A stretch of 64,000 bases of DNA from Blepharisma japonicum (lineage: Eukaryota > Ciliophora > Heterotrichea > Heterotrichida > Blepharismidae), in assembly GCA_949751835.1 (NCBI GenBank), contig CATKHK010000040.1, forward strand, positions 248,001 through 312,000. The letters run 5' to 3'. Shown one piece after another: positions 21,340 to 32,161 of the stretch. A program made the position numbers and the translations under genes. The stretch's first letter is position 1, and each line of letters opens with the position of its first letter. The notes beneath the pieces were generated by a model, which made no database searches, was not told the origin of the DNA, and worked only from the letters and a program-made list of their open reading frames with translations.

Positions 21340-23250
21340 ATGGGAGCTTGCTGCGGGAAAAATAAAAAGCCTACTCAAACGCCAAAGCCAACTACTCAAG
21401 CTAAACCAGTCGCAAATCTTCAACCTCCTGCCCCAGTTGAAAAACCACCTGCCCCAGTTGTAGTTTCTCAGCCTCCTCAAGTGATTTCCATATTCAAACC
21501 AATCCCAAATTCCCGCAAAGTCTTTTTCTTTTCAGTTCAAGAAAACAAAGCTTTTATTTTGACAGCTTCCTTGCCTTTTCCATTTTCAAGAAACTGCGGG
21601 ATTTGCCAATTATCTCAAAATAATTTTATTATAGCTGGAGGAAATGAATACAATTCAGACGAACTTACTAGTGATGCAATGATATTTGAAGGAAAAGCAT
21701 TATCAGGCCGAAGAATTGCTAGTATGCCAGCTCCTTCTGCAATGCAAACTTTGATTTATATTGAAAAACTCAAGCTTGTGTATGCAGTTGGAGGGCTACA
21801 AGTAAAAACTATAGATGAATCAAATGATGACCACTCTGATCTGATCCCTGGAAATTTTTCAGTTTATGATTTAAAATCAAAACAATGAAGAGTGCTTGAA
21901 CAAATGCCTAAAAGGCTTTGCTGCCCTACTTGCTACTTTGTAAGAGATTCTATATTTGCAGCTGGTGGATTTATATTGAAACAGGACAAGTTTGCAAGAT
22001 ATGAAACCATACAGGTTTATAATCTACAAGAAGCCAGATGGAAAACTTTAACATTGAAATTTACCTTACCAGTTGTAGGGGCTTTAGCTGTCCCTCTTGA
22101 GCCAAAACAAATCCTAATTGTAGGAGGAATGAAAGATTTAAACACCTCCGCTTCTATGGCTTATTTATTTGACGAAGATGCTGGCTTTAGCAATTTAAAA
22201 GATTTTAAAGTCAGCAACATTCAATTTGTCCCACCTGTCTACAGGACTGAAAAATACGTATATATCTTAGCTGAGCCTGAAATTTTAGGCAGATATGACC
22301 GAGCAACCAAAGAATTCGAGCATTTTCCGCTTATGTCGCTTATGCAACAAAACGCTGACATAAGAAGCTTAAACACTTTTAACTCTGCTTTTAATGGTAT
22401 TTATACTTACCATTGCGATTTAGGCAATAAAACAATTACTACATTTAACACCCTTTCCCAAGAAAAATCGTCAATTAAATTACAAAGTATTCAGTATAGA
22501 GATGCAGGAATCGGGGTTTTGCCGGACGGAAGCCTATTTTTCGCTGGAGGAGTTGCTGCGAATTCACCGAATCCGAAGCCTACAAATCAGTGCTTTAGAT
22601 ATGACCCAATTTCACAGACTGAAGAAGCGATGACTCAACTTCCAAAAGCATTGAGAGGAATAAGGCTAATTTCGACCCAAGACGTTATTTTTGCGATAGC
22701 AGGATTTGATGACACTGAGTCGTCATATAAAGAAGTGTATTCTTGCTATATAAAATTCTCTGACCAAATTTGGGTTGATTTGCCGAATATGTTGATCGCG
22801 GTCAGATACCCGGCTTGCTGTTTGCTAGAAAATTCTATATATGTGATTGGGGGTGAAGAAGTAATCGATGATGGTATTGAAGAGATTAGGGACTGTATAC
22901 AAGTATGCGATTTATCAAGCATGGTATGGACTGTCAAAACTCTTAAATATAACATCCCCGCTAAGTGCATGGGACTTATTCAATTTGCAGAAAACATTGC
23001 ATTGATTTTCGGAGGAGAAGATACAGATGGAAATGAAGTAAAATCCAGCTATGAATTTGATGGAGAAAATTTCAGGAAAGCTGAAGACTTGCCTGGAGAT
23101 GCAGCTGTTTTGCATTTTGATGATCCATCTTGTATAAGAGACGGGGAGGCGTATATTTTTAATAGTGCAGGAGACTTATATAGATTGGATTTTAATAGCT
23201 TGTCATGGGAAGAAGTAGAAGCTGAAGAAAAATCAGTTAATCAAATTTAA
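21340..23250 (+). CDS. Kelch-repeat protein with likely acylated N-terminus
   Basis: 636 aa, ATG 21340 to TAA 23248-23250; a TGA at 21886-21888 is Trp. The N-terminus MGACCGKNK fits N-myristoylation on Gly2 with palmitoylation on Cys4/Cys5, so membrane attachment is likely. A Pro/Thr-rich linker (residues ~10-50) leads to kelch-type blades with hallmark double-Gly motifs: LVYAVGGLQV, IFAAGGFIL, ILIVGGMKD, LFFAGGVAA, IFAIAGFDD, IYVIGGEEV and ALIFGGED, enough for one or two beta-propellers. Kelch propellers bind partner proteins; no BTB or other domain is present, so an adaptor at the membrane is the simplest reading. Confidence 0.9.
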
Positions 23251-23333
23251 ATTTTAATAAAAATTGGGTTAATATTTGAGGTATTAATCAGAATTAAAAT
23301 AGTATTAATATTATGAAAATGCTAAAATAAATA

Positions 23334-23561
23334 ATGGGAAATTGTTTGGAGCCAGATCTTGAGGGTGAAGAACTCAAAAATAAAAATGAAGGAGCAGAAG
23401 GGCAGGATGCTAATAACCACCCTAGAGTTATTAGTGGAGCAGAATTTCAAGAAATGGTAAGAGGAACTAAATATGAAAGGATGTATGTCCCTATGGGAAC
23501 AGTTTACAGACATCAACGAGGTGTACAGAAGGAGCTTCCTCAATCTAATAAGCAATCTTAA
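23334..23561 (+). CDS. Small MGNC protein
   Basis: 75 aa, ATG 23334 to TAA. It begins MGNCLEPDLEGEE, again with Gly2 and Cys4 as in dually acylated proteins, and continues as a short acidic then mixed sequence (GAEFQEMVRGTKYERMYVP). No domain recognised. Size, start context and position 83 bases after the kelch gene make a real small gene likely. Position 6 is Glu, which is not ideal for N-myristoylation. Confidence 0.65.
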   Translation: MGNCLEPDLEGEELKNKNEGAEGQDANNHPRVISGAEFQEMVRGTKYERMYVPMGTVYRHQRGVQKELPQSNKQS

Positions 23562-23882
23562 CTACCTTTAATTATTATATAAACAGTTAATTTTTAATAT
23601 TTTATAGACGATTATCCACTTTATTATTTAATATTTATTGTCTAATATCGAAAAATTTATTTATACAATTTGAAAAATAGTCAGTTATAATAATATTGAT
23701 AATATTTTGTCTAAATATATTAAATAATTTAAAAGGTTAACTCCTTCATTTTTTATTTTTCCTTCTTTCAATTTTAGATCTTTTGCCATTGTCAAAGATT
23801 CCAGGCTTTTAAAGTAAGACACTAACATTTTCAATTAATAAAAAAAAAAATTAGCAGGATTGATGCAAAACCCTTTAATTTT
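23562..23882. other. Intergenic spacer, nothing seen
   Basis: 321 bases of AT-rich sequence between the 3' ends of two convergent genes. No gene, repeat or motif identified. Confidence 0.6.
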
Positions 23883-24630
23883 TTATTTAACTAAGTATTT
23901 TAGATAATCTAATATTATTGATAGATAGCTTCTAAAAATGAGATAGTTAGCATGCTTGTAAATGAAATTATATATTAAATTTCAAAATTCAGAGAGCTGA
24001 AACATATATTCTGAATTAGCAAAAAAACATTTCAAGCTGTCAAATGCTAATAAACGATCTTTTAATTTAGTATATGCATTTTCATATATTCCATATCTTC
24101 TTAATTTTATCAAATTAATCAAAGAATCCTCATTGATAACATTCTTTGATAAATATGGGGCTTCGATTTTTCCTTGTAAAATTGTGTGCAGCGCATTTTT
24201 TTGGGCTTTTTTTGAGTTATTTTTATAATTATTGCATTCGTCAGATTTGAGATCTATTTGATTAGTCTTTAATGATTCTAATTTATTTATATTTTTGTTT
24301 TTTAAGGTTGAATAACTTTGCTCAAGGACAAAATTTTGGTTCGATTTTTCCTTTTTTAAATCAGTATTAGTAATAGAGGTTGCTTGGCAATTAGAGTTTT
24401 TAAATCATTGTCTTTTTCAACTTTGCTGTTTATATCAATTTTAAATTCAATTTGGTATTCTCTGCTATCAATATCAACTTTATTAAGGGGCTGAGTTTGA
24501 ACGAGGGGCACAGACAATTCTGCTGCTTCAGCTAAAATCTTTATTATGCAATTGGTGCTAAGAAAAAAAATCAACCATAAAATATTTACTAAAAGAGAAA
24601 AGTATTCATACCAATTTCATCTTTCTCCAT
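23883..24630 (-). CDS. Unknown protein with possible signal peptide; apparent frameshift
   Basis: Minus-strand gene in two frames. The upstream part (down to ~24400) has a hydrophobic, signal-peptide-like start (VNILWLIFFLSTNCIIKI) and then EAAELSVPLVQTQPLNKVDI. The downstream part, ending at TAA 23883-23885, reads NSNCQATSITNTDLKKEKSN and later GIYENAYTKLKDRLLAFDSL; a TGA there is Trp. The two meet at a run of five T (plus strand 24397-24401), where one base is out of step. No 15- or 16-nt intron fits. Either a sequencing/assembly slip, or the gene is newly broken. The start is also unsettled: ATG at 24630 works only with a 23-nt GT...AG intron lacking the usual A at position 10. Function unknown. 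Confidence 0.5.
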
Positions 24631-24912
24631 AAAGACCCCAAAATCTATTCACAAAATATTAAATATCAATATCGCTATTGCATAATCAAAGTTTTGAAAG
24701 AAAAAATTTTTCTAAAAAATTTGAAGCCACTTGCAAAATTACAGCATTATACTTACCTAACAATTTCTATTTATTTTTATAACCCCATATTAATTTTTCA
24801 CTAAAAATCCCTACCAAATCCTAACTTTCTTCCTTATCCAGACCTACTTTTTCTTCTTATCATTTATGCCTGCCAAATTCTCTAATATTTTTTATTATAA
24901 ATATCCATTTAA

Positions 24913-26115
24913 ATGCAAAGAGAACCAGACATCAGTAAACTCAGGACCATGTTTACACTCAGCCAAGGAGCTTCCCGACCAGGCCATCGCCGTGGTTTGA
25001 AATCTCAAGGTTATGTCCATTCTGACCTACAAAAAGAAAAAGAAACTTCTCATGAGTACTCATCTCCTACAATCAGCAAACATTATTTTAATTTTCTTTA
25101 CCCAATCGGCAAAGGAGGTTTTGGTCGTGTGTGGAAAGTTGAGCTAAAAAAAGTGAAAAGGCTCTTCGCTATGAAAGCTATGAGCAAGCTTCGAATTGTC
25201 TCTAAAAGAAGTGTACATTCAGTTATGAATGAAAGAAAAATTCTCTCAGTCCTTAGACATCCTCTTATTGTGAATATGCAATTTGCATTCCAAGACCGCG
25301 AAAACTTATATTTAGTGATGGATTTGATGCCAGGTGGAGATCTTCGCTATCACATTGGAAAAGTTAGAAGGTTTAGTGAGGAACAAACGCGGTTTTTCGT
25401 AGCATGCATTGTGTCAGGACTTGAATATATTCATGCAAATGGAATTATACATAGAGACATTAAGCCTGAAAACTTGGTTTTAGATAGTAAAGGGTATGTG
25501 AGGATAACAGATTTTGGGATTGCGAGGGTTTTTAACCCGGAAAACTCACAAGATACATCAGGAACCCCAGGCTATATGGCCCCTGAAGTTATGTGCAGGA
25601 TGAATCATGGATTTGTGACTGATTATTTTGCTTTAGGAGTTATTGTTTATGAGTTCATGATGGGGAGAAGGCCTTATAATGGGAAAAACAGAAAAGAAAT
25701 AAGAGACCAGATTTTGGCTAAGCAAGTACAAATTAAAAGACAAGAGATACCTGAAGGCTGGTCAATTGAAGCTGCCGATTTCGCTAACAAAATGCTTATG
25801 AGAAAAGCAGATCACAGGTTAGGCGCAAAAGGTGCCAAAGAAGTAAAAGCTCACCCATGGCTCCAAGATTTCCCCTGGAAAGAGCTTAAAGATAAAACTC
25901 TTGAAGCTCCTTTTAGATTAACTACTGAAGATAATTTTGACCCTCGAGTAGGTGGAGAATGAAAAGATGAAATCGACCCTACAATTGAGCAAGATTCAAT
26001 TCAAAGCTTATTTTCTGGATATTTCTTTGATTTTAGAATGTCCGCTGCAAAGCCACCAGAAAGCACTTTGGAATATAGAAAATTTTCCTTGTCTTCGAAG
26101 ATAAGCTGTATTTAA
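24913..26115 (+). CDS. AGC-family Ser/Thr protein kinase, STK32/YANK-like
   Basis: 400 aa, ATG 24913 to TAA 26113-26115; the TGA at 25960-25962 is Trp and adds a 50-residue tail. A complete kinase domain starts at ~60: Gly loop IGKGGFGRVW (65-74), ATP-binding Lys in FAMKAMSK (Lys 88), HRDIKPEN (180-187), DFG (200-202), and APE in GTPGYMAPE. The segment LVMDLMPGGDLRYHIGK is very like STK32 (YANK) kinases. The tail reached only by reading TGA as Trp contains SLFSGYFFDF, which resembles the hydrophobic motif of AGC kinases. All catalytic residues are present. Substrate unknown. Confidence 0.92.
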
Positions 26116-26918
26116 GCATATCGTAAAATTTTAATATAAATTGGTGAAATTGTAAATAATTTTTTAATAAGTTTTGGGTAAAAAGATGTTTAAATAAAAA
26201 TTTTTTATAATGAAAATATAAAATATGTCTAAGGAAACATCTAATTTTACACTTATTTAAAAAACTTTGGAATATGCTTATTAGTGCCAAAATACAGAAA
26301 TCATATAATGATATTACTATCTATTTATCTTGATTAATCATTATTTACCTTGAATATCAATCAAAGACTCTGAATGAGAAACATTTTTGTTTGAATATTT
26401 AATCATATAAAAATTGGTTGGCCCTTCTCATATCTAAAGGCAAGTAATTATTTTCCTAAAATATTTTGATTTTGGAAAATTCTCAGAAATAGTCTAAAAA
26501 TATTCCAAAGTTCATGATTTGCAATCTTTAAAGTCCTAATAGCACATAAATTTGAAGAGTGACATTAGAATGATATTTCTATAGGGAAATTTTTTATTTG
26601 TCAGCATCCATATGCTATTTATTCCTTAGAATTGTTTAAAAACCTAGAAAACTCTGAAAAGATTAAAAATTCAGCAGCTAAAGAATATTTGAAAATATTA
26701 ATGGATGTAGTGCTAATGAAATAGCGAAAGTATCATCAACCATAATGATGACGTCGACATAGTTTCTAAATATATAACACTTTATTGCATTTATAAAGCC
26801 AGCAGATTTATAAAGCTGCTAGTCTTTTATTTAAAGATTTGGCTAAACCTGCTAGCATGACTATTCCATTGCCGGCCCAGTATAATAATTTCTTATAAAC
26901 GCTAATAAAATTTAATTT
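26116..26918. other. Intergenic region with a short coding-like remnant
   Basis: 803 bases. Plus-strand 26569-26724 is open for 51 codons and reads like protein (DISIGKFFICQHPYAIYSLE ... KEYLKILMDVVLMK, then TAG), but it begins after a stop, has no good start and no intron that extends it. It may be the tail of a decayed gene. The rest is AT-rich spacer. Confidence 0.35.
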
Positions 26919-28553
26919 ATGGCACATCTTGCAAGGAAAACTAAGATTGCATGCACATTAGGCAAGAGTTCGTCAAGTAAAGAGGTTTTAATAGAGCTAT
27001 TACGATCCGGAATGGACATAGCACGTATCAGCGATAGGTTCTTGACGATTTCTAAACAAGAAGTACTTACGAACTTACGTGAAGCAATGGATGAAACTGG
27101 AATTCACGTAGGAATTATGGTGGGACTTAGAGAAAGTGACCTCAGGCTCGGCTACCACAGCTCAAATGAGCCTTTAATCTTACAAAAAGAAGACACAGTT
27201 CAGATTATCACAACTTCAATTGCAGGAATTGAGGGCCATGCTATTCAATGCAATAATATGGAATTCCCTAACTTGGTTGTTCCAGGAGACCATCTATTAA
27301 TAGATTTTGGAAAAATTGTATTTACTGTTATAGAAATCAGAGACATCGTAAAAACACCTGATCCTGCTGATATTTTAGATTATAGGCATAATGGATCTTC
27401 TGAAGATCTTAACCATCATATGAAAACTTCAGGATCTATGAGCGAGTTTCCTATTCACAAGACAGATGGAATGCATAAGTCAGATTCCTTCCATTCAAGA
27501 CCTAAACGAACTAAGCCTAAAACAGCCAAACACAGAAGCCAAAAAGTCGTGATTTGTAGAGTTGAACAAAACTGCACATTTTTGGCTGACAAGCCTGTCC
27601 ACATCAGACCTATAGGAAAAAGAGAAGCACCCGTAAGCTATGCTAATGATATTGAAGATATAAAAGACGCAACTTGGGCTAGTGAAAATGATCTAGACTT
27701 TCTAGTCTACAAACAAGTCAGAGATGAAATTGATTTAGCTGATGTATTTACAGTGCCTTTACCTAATATAAAAAAATATATAGGAATTCAAAACAAAGAT
27801 TCAGCTGATTTAAAAGAAAGTTTAATAAGGTCTGCCGATGGGATTGTTATTGGAAGAGGAATGCTTGCGTTGGAAACAAGTTTAGCTGAGGTGTGTAGGA
27901 TGCAGAAAGAAATAATTAAGCTTTGTAATGAATTGGGAAAGCCTGTTGTAATTTCTACACAACTATTGGAAAGCATGGTTCATAAACATACTCCGTCGAG
28001 TAGCGAAGTCACTGATGTCACAAATGCTGTTTTAGATGGCTGTGATGCATTGCTATTGACTGGAGAAACTGCATATGGAGATAATCCAGTTGTTGCTTTA
28101 CAAGCGTGCTCAAGAATTTGTCTTGAAGCTGAAAGGTTTTTAGATTATCAGTCTCAATGTGAAAGTATATTAAGTACTATACGCGAAAATATTACTGTAG
28201 CTGAAAACATTTGCTATTGTGCAGTCAGAAGCATTTTAACGCTCAATGGGAAACTTATAGTCTGCTTAACTCAGTCAGGCTACACTGCACAACTAATTTC
28301 TAGATTTATGCCACCTTGTATGATATTAGCTCTTACAGACTCCATGAAAACTTTACATTCACTGAGAATTGTAAGAGGGGTTTACCCGGTTTTTATTAAA
28401 AATTATCAAGGTCCATTGATAGGACAAGCAATGGAAATTATTAAACAGACTGGATTGGGCAAGGTAGGAGACGTAGTCGCTTATTTGGGAAGTTTTGAAG
28501 ACCATTTTGAAGCAGGTGCTACAAGTTCGTTGAAAATAATCACGATCATTTAG
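26919..28553 (+). CDS. Pyruvate kinase-like pseudoenzyme
   Basis: 544 aa, ATG 26919 to TAG 28551-28553. The overall order matches pyruvate kinase: TKIACTLGKSSSS (family TKIVCTIGP), GMDIARIS, a B-domain-like insertion, SADGIVIGRG, GKPVVISTQLLESMV, and VTNAVLDGCDALLLTGETAYGD; then the C-terminal domain. But key active-site motifs are altered. The catalytic KIEN appears as GIQN (residues ~289-292), removing the catalytic Lys and the metal-binding Glu. ARGDLGVE appears as GRGMLALE, removing the second metal ligand Asp. The phosphate/K+ site ARLNFSHG appears as ARISDRFL. A Lys/His/Arg-rich insert (about 170-205) is unusual. Probably not an active pyruvate kinase; a regulatory or binding role is inference. 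It is intact, so it is kept by selection. Confidence 0.88.
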   Translation: MAHLARKTKIACTLGKSSSSKEVLIELLRSGMDIARISDRFLTISKQEVLTNLREAMDETGIHVGIMVGLRESDLRLGYHSSNEPLILQKEDTVQIITTSIAGIEGHAIQCNNMEFPNLVVPGDHLLIDFGKIVFTVIEIRDIVKTPDPADILDYRHNGSSEDLNHHMKTSGSMSEFPIHKTDGMHKSDSFHSRPKRTKPKTAKHRSQKVVICRVEQNCTFLADKPVHIRPIGKREAPVSYANDIEDIKDATWASENDLDFLVYKQVRDEIDLADVFTVPLPNIKKYIGIQNKDSADLKESLIRSADGIVIGRGMLALETSLAEVCRMQKEIIKLCNELGKPVVISTQLLESMVHKHTPSSSEVTDVTNAVLDGCDALLLTGETAYGDNPVVALQACSRICLEAERFLDYQSQCESILSTIRENITVAENICYCAVRSILTLNGKLIVCLTQSGYTAQLISRFMPPCMILALTDSMKTLHSLRIVRGVYPVFIKNYQGPLIGQAMEIIKQTGLGKVGDVVAYLGSFEDHFEAGATSSLKIITII

Positions 28554-28840
28554 AATTGCTGGTAATTATGAAATGCAAACTTATCATTTCATCTTTAATT
28601 AAAAATTGAGTTTTTTAATTTAAATCTTATGATGAAGACTATAAAATTTAATTTTCTTAAAACATTAAAAAATAAATAAAAAGCCCTTTAGTGACAGTTT
28701 TCAAAATTCTCAGATTACAGCCAAAAGGAATGTGCTTATTATTATATCTTTTAAGATCTTGAATTTTTTATAATACTAAAACTATTAAAGAAATCCATTA
28801 TCTCATTTCTGAATTTCAATTTAATGGCATATAAAATATA

Positions 28841-30724
28841 ATGCTTCAGCTTAGGTATAATCCTGAAGCTTATCAGCATTTCTCTTCGAAAATTGACCCT
28901 ATAAGTGGATTTCACACAGTTCTGAACCTTCCCCACAGAAATCAAGCTTTGCATAGATGCTCTGAAATCAAAAGATACCAAAGGTTTTATGAAGATGCAT
29001 ACTCATCTCTTATCATAAAATCAATTATTATCATCCAAAAGCATGTCCGTAGCCTTCTTGCTAAAGCAAAAGTCCGTAGAAGAATTGCAGAAATCGATTA
29101 CGAAACAAACTATAGATGCTCTCTCATTATTCAATGTGCTTACAATGCATGGACTGCAGCGCAATATGTAAAGAAGCTTAAAGAAGACAATAGAGATAGA
29201 ATTCTCCGTCTAAATTCCGCCAAAAAGATCCAAAAACTTTTCAGACTTAAGCAGCTTCGATCAAAGACTTTTTTCTTTGCAATTGTAAACAAGATTTCGA
29301 GGATTCGAAAAATAGCAGCTTGCAAAATACAAAAAGTTGCCAGAGGCTACATAGTAAGAAAAGACCTCCCATTCATTAAAAGTCTAAAATTATCAAGACT
29401 TGTGAGGTGGAGATACGACGCAGACGAAGTTTCAATTGTAGGTACCTTTACAAATCCACCATGGAAGCACCAAATTCCTTTGGTGTATTCAGTATTTTTG
29501 AAGGAATTTTTTTCAACTTATTTTATTGACAATAAATTGACTCCTGGAAGATATTATCTAAAATTCATAGTCGCTGGACAATGACTCTGTGATGGAAATA
29601 TGCCAATTGCTCAGGATATTGAAGGAAATTATAATAACCTGATGGCCATTGCTACAGAAAGAAAACCATTGCCTAAAGCATCAAGCACTCAGTCTTTAAT
29701 AGACAATCCTTTAGGGATTTCTAAGCCAGTTCCTCAGTCTCCTTCTAAACCTCCTCAAAAACTATTAAGGACTTTATCAGGAGGTTTATATGACTCAGCC
29801 TCTTCTACAGCATTTTTAAATCAGCCAGAAAACACAGAAGACGTAATCCTAAAGTTTGGGTATTTTATGGTAGCTTTCCCAAAACAAAGGCATGCACCTT
29901 TAACAAGCGAAGGAACTGCTGACGCTATTTTTATTGATGATGAGCTTCAGATATTTGGTCTGTCTGATGGTGTAGGAGAATGAGAAACCTATGGGCTAGA
30001 CTCCAGCTTATTTTCCCGCGAATTAATGGAAAATTGCAAAAAAGTCTTTAGGGAGTACGATTTTAAGCCGGAAAATGAAAATTGTGAATTTTTAATCGAG
30101 GTTCTGGAAAAAGCATATAAAAGGGTAAAAAGTTATGGAAGCGCCACTGCATTTTTAGGGATGCTGAAAGGATATAAGCTATATACTTTGTGTTTAGGAG
30201 ATTCTGGGTTCATGGTTATAAGAGAAAGAGAAGGGACTGATCAGTATGCGACTGTTTATAGATCATCAGAACAGCAGCATTCTTTTAATTGCCCTTATCA
30301 GCTAGCTTATTTGCCTGAGCCTGGGGAGTATCCTGCTTTAATTGAAAAAGGATTGAATTCACTTGTGGCTTTATTAAAAAAATCAAATAGAGCGTCTCAG
30401 GACATGCCTTCTGACGCTTATACAGAAATTATTAATCTTGCTCCAGGCGATATTGTTGTCGTAGCTACAGATGGACTTTTTGATAATTTATTTGACCAAG
30501 ATGTGATTAAAATTTGTGAAAATAATAAAGCATTTGGTAATGATAAATTTTGCATAGAAACTGCTAAGGAACTTGTCATTAATGCCTTACAAAAAGGCAC
30601 AGATTCAACATATAGGTCACCGTTTTCTAAAAACGCAGCTAGATATGGTAAGAGATTTATTGGAGGGAAACTTGATGATACATCAGTAATCGTAGCCTTA
30701 GCCAAACTCAAAAATAATATTTAA
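28841..30724 (+). CDS. PP2C phosphatase (PTC7-like) with IQ motifs and a glycogen-binding-like domain
   Basis: 627 aa, ATG 28841 to TAA; TGA at 29582 and 29981 are Trp. Order: (1) about four IQ motifs at residues ~60-175 (IIIIQKHVRSLLAKAKVRRR, SLIIQCAYNAW, AKKIQKLFRLK, CKIQKVARGYIVRK), which usually bind calmodulin; (2) residues ~195-265, VSIVGTFTNPPWK ... PGRYYLKFIVAGQWLCDG, matching the AMPK-beta/CBM48 glycogen-binding fold; (3) a Ser/Pro linker; (4) a PP2C domain of PTC7 type with FGLSDGVGEW, CLGDSGFMVIRE, VVATDGLFDNLF and DDTSVIVAL. The metal-binding Asp residues are all present, so it should be active. The Trp in DGVGEW and in GQWLCDG are both TGA. It may be a calcium/calmodulin-regulated phosphatase acting on glycogen-bound proteins; this role is inferred. 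Confidence 0.9.
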
Positions 30725-30850
30725 CTTATCTCACATAAAATAATTAATATTTAAGATAGAAATTTCTCAGATAAATTATGATTTTTTAAATAATAAAACA
30801 TATTATAAATAAGTTTTAATGAGAAATAATTAGTATGAATTTTCTTTAAA

Positions 30851-32128
30851 ATGGAAACTTTAACAAACCCAATTTACGAGCATCAAAATGTACCTAGGAA
30901 AAGACCTCAAACATGCAAGCCTAAAATACCAGATGATTATAACATAAAAAAGGTCTCAAGCCTTAAAAGCATAGACCAAAAGTGTGATGTTTTTGAAAGG
31001 CTTTATAATAGGAGACCTAAATCTGCTATGAATACAAGAAATGGCTTTTTTAATGGAAGTTGCATGCCGAGGTCACCAATTCCTTTAAACTCATTAATAG
31101 CTGTCCTCAAAGACTCTATGCACAAGCAATTACTAGAAAAATCTGAGTCTTCTTTTGAAATTGGCTCAAAATACCCGGGAGTTCATGCAGGAAATTTATC
31201 AATGATTTCTGACGATCTTTGCAAAACGGAAGGAATTAATTCTCCCCAAAGCACTGCTAAGTTTTTTAGGCCCACTGTTTCAATAAATGCTTACAAAATT
31301 TATCAAGCTGTAGAACAGTTTTCATATGATGATTTTGATGTGCTAAATAAAAATACAAATAAAGAAAGTTTATATAAAACTCAGCAAAGTAGAGTAGAAA
31401 AATCAAAAATTATTTTGAGAAGAAGGCCAAAACCGCAAAATGCACCAAGTTTAGTAATAAACAAGAAGCCTATAAATAAATCAAGTTCTCATGTGTCTTT
31501 TAATGAGAAAGTGAGGAATATTTTTAATTCAACTGTGCCTTATACACAAGATAATGATTCTGAAGAAGAAGATTTAGAAATTGGTAAGGAAAAAGAAAAA
31601 GTTTCAATTACTTCTATAATACGAAGATCATCTAGTATGAAATCAAATTCTCCTTCTTTATTAAGGCCATCGCTCACAATAAGTAAAGTAATTAAGCCTA
31701 GTTTGAAGAATAATAATGAGAGCCAAAATGATGAAGAAGGCTTTAAATCTTCACAGCCAAGCCCATTTCCCCATGATTATTTAAATCCAGCCCATGAAGT
31801 TTCATCATATGTTTCCTCAAATAATACCCCAAAACGCCAAGAAACACAAGGAAATAAATGAATGAGCATTGGATTAAGCCCTGTCTCACTGGTGGAAGTC
31901 AAAGCAAAAGGTCGGGCCAAGCCTCTATCTCCTAGTTCAATTCGGCCAAAATCTTCAAGCAATGAGCGAAAAACTTGCACCCAATGTTTTTCGCTTCCAA
32001 AAATGATAGAAATTTCTCCATTTGGCACATATGTAAAAGGGAAAAAAGTCCAGTACCAAGCAGGGTCTATGTTTACGCCAACCAAAAATTTTTCTATGAC
32101 CCCGAACCATTTTTTAAACTCTGATTAA
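30851..32128 (+). CDS. Unknown Ser/Lys-rich disordered protein
   Basis: 425 aa, ATG 30851 to TAA 32126-32128; the TGA at 31859-31861 is Trp. The protein is polar, with many SP sites and basic patches (RPKSAMNTRN, SMKSNSPSLLRPS), an acidic run DNDSEEEDLE and a C-terminal CxxC (TCTQC) within a more ordered-looking part ending ISPFGTYVKGKKVQYQAG. No known domain. Possibly cytoskeletal. The next gene starts 33 bases downstream. Confidence 0.75.
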
Positions 32129-32161
32129 TTTTTCAAAAATATATGAACGATAATTAATAAA

